This document shows positions 14,672 to 21,781 of a DNA stretch of 23,611 nt, piece by piece (positions within the stretch are counted from its first letter, which is position 1; every line of letters starts with the position of its first letter). Made by a program: the position numbers and the translations under genes. The notes below the pieces were generated by a model. The model ran no database searches, was not told where the DNA came from, and saw only the letters and a program-made list of their open reading frames with translations. The stretch spans positions 1 through 23,611 of the forward strand of contig CAYZXU010000028.1 of the NCBI GenBank assembly GCA_964482535.1, read 5' to 3'. This DNA comes from CAYZXU01 sp964482535. Lineage in GTDB: Bacteria > Desulfobacterota > Desulfobacteria > Desulfobacterales > BuS5.

Positions 14672-16423
14672 ATGCGGTTTGTTATATCTTTTTTTGTTTT
14701 TATATCAATTAGCAGTCTTTTTTTATCAGCCGCCTTTGCAAAAGAAAATATTGTAAAGCAGGATTTAAACAAAGATGGAAAAATAGACAGGGTCGTTCAT
14801 TATGACAGAGCCGGAAATATTTTAAAACTGGAGGTGGACAGTAACGATGACGGAGAAATGGACAGGTTCCAGTATTACAAAAATAGAGTTCTAATACGGC
14901 TTGAATCGGACACGGATCATGACCGGCAAATAGATAGCCTCAACTATTTTTGCAAAGAAAAACGTATCCGTCAGGAAAGGATGAATGAATCAGGCAAATT
15001 GTATCAGATAACATATTTTGATGATAATGAACGGGTCTTAAGAATCGAAAAAGATTCCATGGATGACGGCAGGTTTGACACTCTTTATTATTTTAGGGAG
15101 GGGAGTCTTTTTTCTTCCACAAAAGATGCAAATGGAGACGGTAAAATAAACGTATGGCAGACCTTTAAAAACGACAGACCTGTTGAAAGAAGAGTCGATG
15201 ATGATGCTAATGGAGTTATGGAGAGGATAATCGAATATGATGATGAAGGTCTTCCCTTTAAAAGCAGGCATGATCTTGACAGAGACGGGCGGATGGAGAC
15301 CTTCCGTTTTTATCAAAAAGGGGTAATTTCGCTGCAAAAAAAAGATCATGATCATGACGGCAGGTTTGAAATCGTCACCACCTTTAAAAACAGCGAACCT
15401 TTTAAAGAGCAAAAAGATACCAACCAGGACGGCATATATGACATTGTTATGGATTTTAAAAACGGAAAGCTGTTTTACCAGACCAAAGATACTGATTTTG
15501 ATGGAAAAAGCGATTTTTTCTGCTCTTTTGATGATAATGGACTAATTAAAAAGATAGAGGAAGATACAAGATTGACCGGAAAAATTGACAGGATAAGAAC
15601 ATATGCCAGGGGCAGGCTTGTCAAAATAGAATATGATGCAGATGGAGATCAATTTCTTGAAACAGTCTCATATTTTAAGAAAGAAAAACTTTTTCTCCAG
15701 ACAGAGGATAAAAACAGGGATCAAAAACCTGATATTAAAATATATTTCAATAAAAAAGGAGAAAAAGAAAAAGTTGAGAGCGACACCAATTTAAACGGAA
15801 AGACCGACACATGGCAGTACTACAGGTCGGGCCGTATATTCAGACTTGAAAAAGACGAATCGGGAAACGGCAGAACAGACCTTAAGGTTTTTTATAAAAA
15901 CAGCCAAAAAGACAGGGCTGTCAGGGACACTGACAATGACGGCCGTTTTGAAACAACCGAGTGGTTTAATAAAGATAAGTGGTCTGTTATTGTCGAACTG
16001 GACCAGGATATGGATGGTTCTCCTGGGGCAAGACTTTATTACCTTGATAAAGTTCTGCGGCAAAAAGAGATAGATGAGAATAATGACCATATCATGGAGT
16101 TCAGAGAATTTTACGACGAAAACGGAAAACTGACTAAAAGTGAAGAAGACGAAGGAAATACCGGCACTATAAACATCACATGGTACTATGACGATAAAGA
16201 AAATGCCATGCGCGCTGAAAAGGATAATAATGGAGACGGGAAAATAGATACCTGGTATTTTTATCAAAAGCAAAATCTTTATGCCGTAAAAGAGGATACA
16301 AATAATGACGGAAAACCGGATATATGGGAAGAATACGATGATGCCGAAGCGCTTGTCAAATGCGAAAAGGATCTCGATTTTGACGGAAAACCGGATGTTG
16401 AAGATGTTGCAGCTAAAGAATAA
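14672..16423 (+). CDS. Secreted protein of about 23 tandem Asp-rich, EF-loop-like repeats
   Basis: I start it at the ATG at 14672, which gives a clear signal peptide (MRFVISFFVFISISSLFLSA, cleavage likely after AFA at about 23). A TTG at 14630 would add 14 residues ahead of it. The mature part is almost wholly tandem repeats of 24-25 residues. Each opens with a loop of the form D-x-[DN]-x-[DN]-G-x-x-[DE], such as DANGDGKIN, DTNNDGKPD or DNNGDGKID. An aromatic-rich strand pair then ends in a charged turn (for example TWYFYQKQNLYAVKE). The loops resemble Ca2+-binding EF/dockerin-type loops, and the strand part recalls MORN_2/YwqK-like repeats. A calcium-stabilised periplasmic or surface beta-structure is inferred. 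It is the first gene of an operon and exbB follows after 12 nt. No strong ribosome site is visible. I know of no established function. Confidence 0.8.
   Translation: MRFVISFFVFISISSLFLSAAFAKENIVKQDLNKDGKIDRVVHYDRAGNILKLEVDSNDDGEMDRFQYYKNRVLIRLESDTDHDRQIDSLNYFCKEKRIRQERMNESGKLYQITYFDDNERVLRIEKDSMDDGRFDTLYYFREGSLFSSTKDANGDGKINVWQTFKNDRPVERRVDDDANGVMERIIEYDDEGLPFKSRHDLDRDGRMETFRFYQKGVISLQKKDHDHDGRFEIVTTFKNSEPFKEQKDTNQDGIYDIVMDFKNGKLFYQTKDTDFDGKSDFFCSFDDNGLIKKIEEDTRLTGKIDRIRTYARGRLVKIEYDADGDQFLETVSYFKKEKLFLQTEDKNRDQKPDIKIYFNKKGEKEKVESDTNLNGKTDTWQYYRSGRIFRLEKDESGNGRTDLKVFYKNSQKDRAVRDTDNDGRFETTEWFNKDKWSVIVELDQDMDGSPGARLYYLDKVLRQKEIDENNDHIMEFREFYDENGKLTKSEEDEGNTGTINITWYYDDKENAMRAEKDNNGDGKIDTWYFYQKQNLYAVKEDTNNDGKPDIWEEYDDAEALVKCEKDLDFDGKPDVEDVAAKE
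14762..16402 (+). repeat. Tandem 72-75-nt coding repeats (about 23 units)
   Basis: The repeats begin at the codon for Asp31 and continue to the last unit at 16370. Most units keep the Asp at positions 1, 3, 5 and 9 and a Gly at 6. A few have lost the motif, for example the unit beginning MNESGKLYQ and the one beginning DQDMDGSPG. The DNA copies are strongly diverged, which points to old duplications held by protein-level selection and not to recent expansion. Confidence 0.85.
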
Positions 16424-16435
16424 GGAGAAATAATT

Positions 16436-17047
16436 ATGTTCGATTTTCTTGCAAAAGGCGGAATGATTGTAATCCCGATACTGTTATGTTCAGTTCTTGC
16501 CCTTGCCATATTTATTGAGCGGATAATCAATTTTGCCAGTATGCGGCGCAAAGGAAGCGGTCTTGCTGAAAAAACAGCCCGTTTTTTAGAACAGGGAGAT
16601 GAGAAGCAGGCTCTTGAAGCTGTTAATGGAAGCGATTCACCAATGGGCAATGTTTTATCCCAGGCAATGAGAGTAAAGGATTATGACAGGGAAACCATTG
16701 AAACGGTTATCGTGAATGCTACGGAACAGGAAATAAGAGGGCTTTCTACTTATCTCCAGGCCCTTGCAACCATCGGAAATATTGCCCCGCTGCTCGGGCT
16801 GCTCGGCACGGTCATCGGAATGATCAAGGCATTTATGGTAATCCAGCAGATGGGCGGGAAGGTGAATGCCGCTGTTTTGGCAGGTGGAATCTGGGAGGCA
16901 ATGCTGACAACAGCCCTTGGACTGGCGGTGGCTCTTCCCACCATAGTGGCTCACAGCTATCTCCTTGCCCAGGTGGACAGGTATGAAGCCCGTCTTCAGA
17001 ACGGTTCTGTTTTATTTATCAAAGCCCTTGGGCCGGAAAAAGGGTAA
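16436..17047 (+). CDS. exbB: ExbB/TolQ/MotA-family proton-channel protein
   Basis: This inner-membrane protein, with ExbD, uses the proton-motive force to energise TonB. The 203 residues show three hydrophobic segments: MIVIPILLCSVLALAIFIER near the start, and two after residue 110. The conserved MotA/TolQ/ExbB core runs IGNIAPLLGLLGTVIGMIKA and AGGIWEAMLTTALGLAVALP. A GGAG ribosome site is placed well before the ATG at 16436. It starts 12 nt after the repeat-protein gene and exbD follows 10 nt later, so the genes form one operon. The core itself does not distinguish ExbB from TolQ; the tonB gene downstream favours ExbB. Confidence 0.93.
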   Translation: MFDFLAKGGMIVIPILLCSVLALAIFIERIINFASMRRKGSGLAEKTARFLEQGDEKQALEAVNGSDSPMGNVLSQAMRVKDYDRETIETVIVNATEQEIRGLSTYLQALATIGNIAPLLGLLGTVIGMIKAFMVIQQMGGKVNAAVLAGGIWEAMLTTALGLAVALPTIVAHSYLLAQVDRYEARLQNGSVLFIKALGPEKG

Positions 17048-17057
17048 GGGAGAGTAT

Positions 17058-17462
17058 ATGCTTGTTCACAGGAAAAAAAAACCGGTATATCAGATACAGG
17101 CGCCTCTTACCCCTTTAATAGATATAGTCTTCATGCTCTTGATCTATTTTCTTCTCACCACCAATTTTATGGTCGATGAAGGGATAAAGATCAAACTCCC
17201 CCAGGCCCGTGCTTCTTCTCCCCAGACGCAAAAGGAGATCACGGTATATGTGGACAAACAGGGGAATGCCTTTATCGAAAATATAAAGTTTTCCTATGGC
17301 GATCTTTTTAAAAACCTGAAAGAAAAAATCGGCGGGCGCCAGGACGTACTGGTTGTTATCAAGGCAGACAGAGCCGTGATACTCAATAAAGCGGTTAAAG
17401 TTATGGATATGGCCAAAGCAGCCGGCGCGGGGAGATTATGTCTGGCAACAGAAAAGGAATAG
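17058..17462 (+). CDS. exbD: ExbD/TolR-family energy-transducing protein
   Basis: It is the partner of ExbB in the proton-driven motor for TonB. I start it at the ATG at 17058 (MLVHRKKKPVYQ), which has a GGGAG ribosome site. An upstream frame would overlap exbB. The 134 residues have a basic N-terminus and one membrane segment (about 18-38) with the essential-type aspartate in PLIDIVFMLLIYFLL. A periplasmic domain with ITVYVDKQGNAFIENI and VLVVIKADRAVILNKAVKVM follows, as in ExbD. Its last 25 bp overlap the start of tonB, which indicates coupled translation. Confidence 0.92.
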   Translation: MLVHRKKKPVYQIQAPLTPLIDIVFMLLIYFLLTTNFMVDEGIKIKLPQARASSPQTQKEITVYVDKQGNAFIENIKFSYGDLFKNLKEKIGGRQDVLVVIKADRAVILNKAVKVMDMAKAAGAGRLCLATEKE

Positions 17463-18163
17463 GCACCATAAGCTTTGGGCTTGAAAATAATAAAAAGCCG
17501 AAACGGCTGTTTAGATACCTTATTATTATCTCCCTGTGCATTCACATGGCGATATTTTTTCATATTGCCGGGATATACAAGTCCAAAACATTAACACATA
17601 TAGAATTTACCCTGGCGAATATATCAAAAGCAGCTGTGCGCAGTATTCCCAGGCCAAGGGCAAGACCTAAAATAGTCTCTCAGCCTGATAAGATTAAACG
17701 GATTCGAATCCGAAAAAGAGTCGTTCCGCACTTTAAACCTGTGAAAATGGATAATGCAAAAGATCTGCCCAATTCCCTCGCAGAGAGTATCAGCATGCCG
17801 GAGGTCCCGGATGGTAAGGGACTAAAAATTTCAGACTGGCAGCCCGGATCCATGACAGGCGTAAACGACTATTTTACCCCCAATGACTATTTTGACATGG
17901 TGAGACTCAAAATAGAAAGCTGTAAAAAATATCCTGAAGCTGCCAAATTAAAACATATTGAGGGAAGGGTTGAAGTTCGGTTTGTGATAGCAGCAAACGG
18001 GCAGGTATCCTCCTTAAAAATCGTAAAACATGCAAGACACAGCAGCCTTGGGAAGGCTGCTCTGGATGCGGTAAGAAATGCAGCCCCCTTTCCAAGGCCG
18101 CCACCGAGCCTGTTCAAAGGTCCTCTTCATATTGAGCTGACTATTTTGTTTGAGTTGACGTAA
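17438..18163 (+). CDS. tonB: TonB-family energy transducer
   Basis: TonB spans the periplasm and passes energy from ExbBD to outer-membrane receptors. The 241 residues have one N-terminal membrane anchor (LFRYLIIISLCIHMAIFFHI, about 24-43). A Pro/Arg/Lys-rich linker (about 65-105, with IPRPRARPKIV) follows. The C-terminal TonB domain begins near CKKYPEAAKLKHIEGRVEVR and continues VIAANGQVSSLKIVKHARHS to the end. A GGGGAG ribosome site lies within exbD. No TonB-dependent receptor is encoded in the window. The partner may be elsewhere, or may relate to the repeat protein encoded first in this operon. The linker is short compared with the E. coli type. Confidence 0.92.
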   Translation: MSGNRKGIGTISFGLENNKKPKRLFRYLIIISLCIHMAIFFHIAGIYKSKTLTHIEFTLANISKAAVRSIPRPRARPKIVSQPDKIKRIRIRKRVVPHFKPVKMDNAKDLPNSLAESISMPEVPDGKGLKISDWQPGSMTGVNDYFTPNDYFDMVRLKIESCKKYPEAAKLKHIEGRVEVRFVIAANGQVSSLKIVKHARHSSLGKAALDAVRNAAPFPRPPPSLFKGPLHIELTILFELT

Positions 18164-18193
18164 TGGCAATAACGCTGAAAAAGGAAAATAACT

Positions 18194-19645
18194 CTGAAAA
18201 ATCATTTAAATAACAATAACCTGAAGAGAGAGATCGGTCTCTTTTCAGCAACGATCCTGGTGGTTGCAAACATGATCGGCACCGGGATATTTACCACCTC
18301 CGGCTTTATCATGGAGGAACTCGGCAGCCCTCAAAGCATGCTTCTTTGCTGGCTGCTCGGGGGGATATTTGCCCTCTCCGGAGCCCTTTGCTATGGAGAA
18401 CTCGGTGCAATGTTCCCCAAGGCAGGCGGTGAATACATTTTTTTACGAGAGAGTTATGGCAAAGGCATGGCCTTCCTATCTGGCTGGATATCTCTAATCG
18501 TGGGATTCTCTGCCCCGATTGCCGCCGCGGCCATTGCCTTTGCCTCCTATCTCTTGAGTGCCCTGCCGGTCTCGTTTGGTTTTAAAACTGCGGTTTCCCT
18601 TGGGGGGATAGATATCATTATAATATCGCCGGTCACCATGTTGGCTGTGGCAATTATTATTATCCTTTCACTGGTTCATTATCACAGCCTCTTATTGGGA
18701 AGCCGCATCCAGAATGGTTTAACCATCTTCAAAATAGCCCTTATCTGCGTTTTTATTATAGCGGGATTCTGTTTCGGAAGCGGTTCAGCCGCCAACCTGT
18801 CAGGGGAATTGAAACTCGGCTCGATCTTTTCCGACAGTTTTGCCGTCTCCCTGATCTACATCTATTTTGCTTACAGCGGCTGGAATGCAGTCGCTTATCT
18901 TGGTGGAGAGATCAAAAATCCAGGCAGAAATATTCCTGTTTCTCTTTTTGTCGGCACGTTTCTGGTGCTGGGTTTTTATCTTCTCTTGAATATGATTTAT
19001 ATCTACGCCCTTCCTGTAAAAGAGATGAGCGGAGTTCTCGAAGTGGGAAAGACAGCTGCGGTTTCGTTATTCGGGGATAATATCAGCAGATATTTTGCAG
19101 CAGCAATTGCCATGGGCATTCTATCCGCTGTCAGCGCCATGATCATGACCGGCCCGCGGGTCTATTATGCCATGTCAAAAGACGGTCTTTTTTTTGAACT
19201 TTTCGGCAAATTGGATAAAATTCACAAAACACCGGCCTGTTCCATTTTCCTGCAGGCGGCGCTTGCCATTATCATGGTTGTTACTTTTGCCTTCGATAAA
19301 CTCCTTTTATACATCGGATTTACCCTGGCGGTTTTCGCCATGCTGACAGTAGTCGGAATGATAGCACTCAGGATAAAAAGACCTTTCATGGAGCGCAGGT
19401 ACAAAACATTTGGGTATCCCCTTACACCACTTTTATTTATCCTGGGCAACCTGTGGATTATCTTTTTTTCCATCAAGGAAAGGCCGGTTGTCTCTCTGTT
19501 CGGCCTGGGAACAATAGGGATAGGCGGATTAATTTATTTATATTTTAAGAAAAGCGGCAGCGGTATCCGTATCCCAGGCCGTAGAGATCCAATGAAGATA
19601 ATTGCAGTATGCAGGGAGGTAATAGAAAAAACAGGCATGAAGTAA
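18194..19645 (+). CDS. APC-superfamily amino-acid permease with an irregular start
   Basis: This is a 12-helix-type inner-membrane transporter. The first helix has the family's ATILVVANMIGTGIF segment, then LCWLLGGIFALSGALCYGEL and FPKAGGEYIFLRESYG, and later YFAYSGWNAVAYLGGEIKNP. The substrate is probably an amino acid and is not predictable. The first possible GTG (18260) would cut into helix 1. The homologous part begins earlier, at NNNNLKREIGLFS, which has no ATG in frame. I therefore place the start at a CTG at 18194, preceded by AAGGA. Alternatively, an ATG at 18163 overlaps the tonB stop and reads MAITLKKENNSEKSFK, then stops; one extra base near 18196-18211 would connect it to this frame. 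The gene may thus be frameshifted. It follows tonB directly. Confidence 0.82.
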   Translation: MKNHLNNNNLKREIGLFSATILVVANMIGTGIFTTSGFIMEELGSPQSMLLCWLLGGIFALSGALCYGELGAMFPKAGGEYIFLRESYGKGMAFLSGWISLIVGFSAPIAAAAIAFASYLLSALPVSFGFKTAVSLGGIDIIIISPVTMLAVAIIIILSLVHYHSLLLGSRIQNGLTIFKIALICVFIIAGFCFGSGSAANLSGELKLGSIFSDSFAVSLIYIYFAYSGWNAVAYLGGEIKNPGRNIPVSLFVGTFLVLGFYLLLNMIYIYALPVKEMSGVLEVGKTAAVSLFGDNISRYFAAAIAMGILSAVSAMIMTGPRVYYAMSKDGLFFELFGKLDKIHKTPACSIFLQAALAIIMVVTFAFDKLLLYIGFTLAVFAMLTVVGMIALRIKRPFMERRYKTFGYPLTPLLFILGNLWIIFFSIKERPVVSLFGLGTIGIGGLIYLYFKKSGSGIRIPGRRDPMKIIAVCREVIEKTGMK

Positions 19646-19661
19646 AAAACAAAGAAGTAGA

Positions 19662-19847
19662 GAAGGCAGCCATCCCCTGCCAGGGTTTGCAGGCCGCCTT
19701 CTCAGTGAAGCCCCTCGGGGTCGATGTGTGCTTCGGTTATATTCTTACCACCGAAGTATTTCCTCGTCAACCAGCCTTTGCCTGCCCGTCCCGAGGCGGA
19801 TACTCACTAAAAGGTTTTAATTTATTTTTCAACAAACCTTAAGGAGG
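19662..19847 (+). other. GC-richer, hairpin-rich leader before the truncated DUF4198 gene
   Basis: Three inverted repeats follow one another. GAAGGCAGCC (19662-19671) pairs with GGCCGCCTTC (19692-19701), with one mismatch. CTTCGGT (19731-19737) pairs with ACCGAAG (19750-19756). AAGGTTT (19811-19817) pairs with AAACCTT (19834-19840), and this last hairpin touches the AAGGAGG ribosome site at 19841. CCCCTCGGGG at 19711-19720 is self-complementary. The first 140 bp are visibly richer in G+C than the flanks. It could be a structured 5' leader, a terminator region for the permease operon, or a fragment of inserted DNA. I recognise no known riboswitch class. Confidence 0.4.
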
Positions 19848-19853
19848 ATAGTT

Positions 19854-20031
19854 ATGCAAAAAATCAGGTGTTTAATTGCACTTTTGATTTTTTGCGGGCT
19901 CATGTTTTCGCAGGTATGGGCTCACGATTACTGGATTTTGCCGGCGACTTTTCACCCGGCTGAAAACACAATACTTGAAGTGGCCTTCACCTCTGGTCAC
20001 GGTTATTTTGAACCGGCTGGAACTCATCGGA
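19854..20031 (+). pseudogene. Truncated DUF4198-type periplasmic (metal-uptake-associated) protein
   Basis: The start is good: AAGGAGG lies 6 nt before the ATG at 19854, and the signal peptide (MQKIRCLIALLIFCGLMFSQ, cleavage after VWA) is clear. The mature N-terminus AHDYWILPATFHP and VAFTSGHGYFEPA matches the opening of DUF4198 proteins, periplasmic components often found beside nickel or cobalt uptake genes. After about 59 residues the resemblance stops, near 20031. There the frame enters the terminator of the tRNA-Ser genes, and it would then run antisense through a tRNA to 20159. DUF4198 proteins are normally over 200 residues, so the gene has lost its 3' three quarters, probably by recombination next to the tRNA genes. 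The family assignment rests on this short segment. Confidence 0.6.
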
Positions 20032-20034
20032 AAC

Positions 20035-20073
20035 AAAAAAACCCGAAATCCTTGTCAGAATTTGGGGTTTCGG
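20035..20073 (-). terminator. Intrinsic terminator of the tRNA-Ser transcript
   Basis: CCGAAATCC (20043-20051) and GGGTTTCGG (20065-20073) form a 9-bp stem with one G-U pair. On the minus strand it is followed by seven T residues (20035-20041). It lies 30 nt beyond the 3' end of tRNA-Ser(GCU). Confidence 0.75.
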
Positions 20074-20102
20074 TTGTTATTGGATTATGTGGGATTATAG
20101 TT

Positions 20103-20195
20103 TGGCGGAGAGAGAGGGATTCGAACCCTCGAACCAGATTTCCCCAGTTACTCGCTTAGCAGGCGAGCGCCTTCAGCCAGCTCGGCCATCTCTCC
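20103..20195 (-). tRNA. tRNA-Ser(GCU)
   Basis: The 93-nt gene includes the encoded CCA. The acceptor stem is GGAGAGA/TCTCTCC with G as the discriminator base. The anticodon stem-loop CTCGC-CTGCTAA-GCGAG carries GCU, which reads AGC/AGU serine codons. The T arm has GGTTCGAATCC-type sequence. A long variable arm of the serine class is present. Confidence 0.93.
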
Positions 20196-20219
20196 ATGAG
20201 GTCTTTATACTTTAATTTA

Positions 20220-20307
20220 TGGCGGAGGGAGTAGGATTCGAACCCACGGAGCCGTTAAGCTCAACGGTTTTCAAGACCGCCGCCTTCAACCACTCGGCCA
20301 TCCCTCC
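20220..20307 (-). tRNA. tRNA-Ser(UGA)
   Basis: The 88-nt gene includes CCA. The acceptor stem is GGAGGGA/TCCCTCC. The anticodon loop CTTGAAA carries UGA (reads UCA and related serine codons). The long variable arm has a TAACGG-type hairpin, and the T loop reads GTTCGAATCC. It lies 24 nt upstream of tRNA-Ser(GCU) on the same strand, so the two are probably co-transcribed. Confidence 0.94.
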
Positions 20308-20315
20308 AAAATATT

Positions 20316-20338
20316 AAAAAACCCATATGGGATTTTTT
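20316..20338. terminator. Bidirectional terminator-like palindrome
   Basis: An A-run, then CCCATATGGG (20322-20331), then a T-run. The arms are complementary apart from one extra A. It lies between the end of the 290-residue gene (20458, minus strand) and the tRNA genes, and would separate the two transcripts. The G+C part of the stem is only 3 bp, so strength is uncertain. Confidence 0.4.
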
Positions 20339-20457
20339 AGCTTAAATTACTTATTTTTTTAACCAATAAATTAGAGTGAATGATAAAAAAAACTATATAA
20401 CATTAAGACTTTTTTCAGTCAATATATTAATTGTTACTTAGCCATCGGTTTTACTTT

Positions 20458-21330
20458 TTAAGAGTTTTTTATGGCATTCCCTTCCGTAAAATCTTGCGAA
20501 ACGTCATATGCAGCCCAATTTGAAGCGTCAGGCTCCGGAAGCTGTTTGATTTTTTCTATCAGCTCTTCACGAATCATTTCTGTTAGTTCGAGTTTAGGCC
20601 TTTGATGTTTTGTATCTGCAATATCCTTTAATAAGCCTGAGAATAATTTTTTAATCGGACCAACCATCCTGGAAGGCTTTACCCCTGAATCTTTTACAAT
20701 GCCGGTCATTTCGTCAATCAGGTTCATGATATTATTAGCTTCATTATCTGCCGCCTGTGTCACAATTTTCTGCAGCCCCTCTTTTGAATAGGTCGATATC
20801 TCTTCTATGACCGTATGTTCTACGGATATTGTCTTTTCATAACTGTAATCAGCCGCTATTCCGGAGATTGAATCCAGGTTGACAACTTTCATTGCCTTCT
20901 TCGCAGCTTTAGATAAATCCCCACCGGATAAAAGGTTTGTCATTATTTTATCAATGGATTTTATTGCCTTTTTGATATCCCGCATTTCCTGCTTGTCAAG
21001 ATCCCCTTCAACAGATATGGAAAATGATCCATTTTTTTCATATTCAAAACTATTATTCACAGCAGTGGTATAATTATTTAGCTCCATTGAATACTTATCA
21101 GAAATGCCGGAAAATTTTTGATATGAAATGTCTGAATAGTTAGAATAAAGTGCCTGGATTTGTTTTTCCGATGACAGGGTTACCTTGTCGCCATCTTTAG
21201 TGAAAATAGTTATATCCTTATTCTGCTGCTCGGACATGGAAATACTGTTTAACTCCCTGCAACTATAATTTGATGCATTGAAATCCATGCGGGCAGTTAA
21301 ATTGGGCTGATATGAATTTATTTCGTTCAT
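20458..21330 (-). CDS. Uncharacterised 290-residue cytoplasmic protein
   Basis: I do not recognise a family. An AAGGAGG ribosome site lies about 10 nt before the ATG at 21330, so the gene is real. There is no signal peptide or membrane segment. Residues 1-35 are Asn/Ser-rich. At about 39-53 comes ITIFTKDGDKVTLSS, which looks like a short beta-hairpin. Residues 70-105 are polar with several Tyr. A basic helical stretch, MRDIKKAIKSIDKIMTNLLS, lies near 120-140. The C-terminal half (about 175-270) is predicted by eye to be mostly helical, with VIEEISTYSKEGLQKIVTQA and MIREELIEKIKQLPEPD. It stands alone on the minus strand between the tRNA genes and a small Cys-rich frame. Confidence 0.8.
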   Translation of the reverse strand: MNEINSYQPNLTARMDFNASNYSCRELNSISMSEQQNKDITIFTKDGDKVTLSSEKQIQALYSNYSDISYQKFSGISDKYSMELNNYTTAVNNSFEYEKNGSFSISVEGDLDKQEMRDIKKAIKSIDKIMTNLLSGGDLSKAAKKAMKVVNLDSISGIAADYSYEKTISVEHTVIEEISTYSKEGLQKIVTQAADNEANNIMNLIDEMTGIVKDSGVKPSRMVGPIKKLFSGLLKDIADTKHQRPKLELTEMIREELIEKIKQLPEPDASNWAAYDVSQDFTEGNAIKNS

Positions 21331-21455
21331 TTTAGCCTGCCTCCTTAATTATTTTAAAGATTTTTATAATACTATTATAATACTATCGGTATGATTTTAT
21401 AAAAACTTTAATAGATTTTTTGCATCACTGTTTTGATAAGACTGAAACGAATCTG

Positions 21456-21656
21456 TTATTCCCAGGGCTTTTTTCCTGTCTGTTTTTCTCTGGAAATGCA
21501 GGGTGTTGGTATCCTGAGAAACATGGCCGGCTTTCCACAAACGCAATAGTACATAAACTTAACGAAGGGGCTGAGCCATTTTGCCTTATTTCTGGAAGCA
21601 ACGCAAATTGGACACACAGAGTCACAAAACTTTCCTATTCCTTTTATATTGCTCAT
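21456..21656 (-). CDS. Possible small cysteine-rich protein (66 residues)
   Basis: The ATG at 21656 has an AAAGGAGC ribosome site at good spacing. The protein begins MSNIKGIGKFCDSVCPICVA and carries cysteines in a C-x3-C-x2-C cluster and a C-x-C pair (YYCVCGK), then one more, and ends REKQTGKKPWE. Clustered cysteines suggest metal binding. A second frame (21425-21625) overlaps it on the same strand but has no comparable ribosome site. I recognise no named family, and the frame may be decayed. Confidence 0.45.
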   Translation of the reverse strand: MSNIKGIGKFCDSVCPICVASRNKAKWLSPFVKFMYYCVCGKPAMFLRIPTPCISREKQTGKKPWE

Positions 21657-21710
21657 TGTTAAGCTCCTTTCTGATGTAGTCTTATTTTTTCAACGTACTG
21701 TATATATCAC

Positions 21711-21742
21711 CGAGTCGAGCGTGATTGCTCGCAGTGACAGCA
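21711..21742. repeat. REP-like short inverted repeat
   Basis: CGAGC (21716-21720) and GCTCG (21727-21731) flank a 6-nt loop. The right side reads, on the minus strand, CTGTCACTGCGAGCAATCAC. This resembles the GTCATTGCGAGC-type dispersed repeats common in delta-proteobacterial genomes. Only one copy is in the window, so its dispersed nature is inferred. Confidence 0.3.
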
Positions 21743-21752
21743 TGTTTTTTTC

Positions 21753-21781
21753 TTGACAACAAATTATAGGATGAATACAAT
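21753..21781 (+). promoter_or_regulatory. Consensus-like sigma70 promoter upstream of the DUF1329 gene
   Basis: TTGACA (21753-21758) and TACAAT (21776-21781) are separated by exactly 17 nt. The next plus-strand gene starts at 22146, which implies a 5' leader of about 355 nt. Confidence 0.6.

Noticed and set aside
15038..15412. Minus-strand frame of 124 codons across the Asp-repeat gene (and a similar one at 15791-16273)
   Set aside because: Antisense to a tandem-repeat coding sequence, where open complementary frames arise from the biased codons.
14762..16402. CRISPR-like array
   Set aside because: The periodicity is coding and uninterrupted, the units are strongly diverged at DNA level, and there are no spacers or cas genes.
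18196..18214. Programmed -1 frameshift site in the permease start
   Set aside because: The ATTTAAA context is not a proper slippery heptamer and the required shift is +1; an indel or a non-ATG start is simpler.
19609..19842. Plus-strand 77-codon frame between the permease and the DUF4198 fragment
   Set aside because: It overlaps the permease end, has no ribosome site and runs through three inverted repeats; a minus-strand frame over the same bases looks equally protein-like, so neither is supported.
20032..20159. Extension of the DUF4198 frame into the tRNA-Ser region
   Set aside because: These codons are antisense to a terminator and a tRNA and bear no resemblance to the family; I end the gene fragment near 20031.
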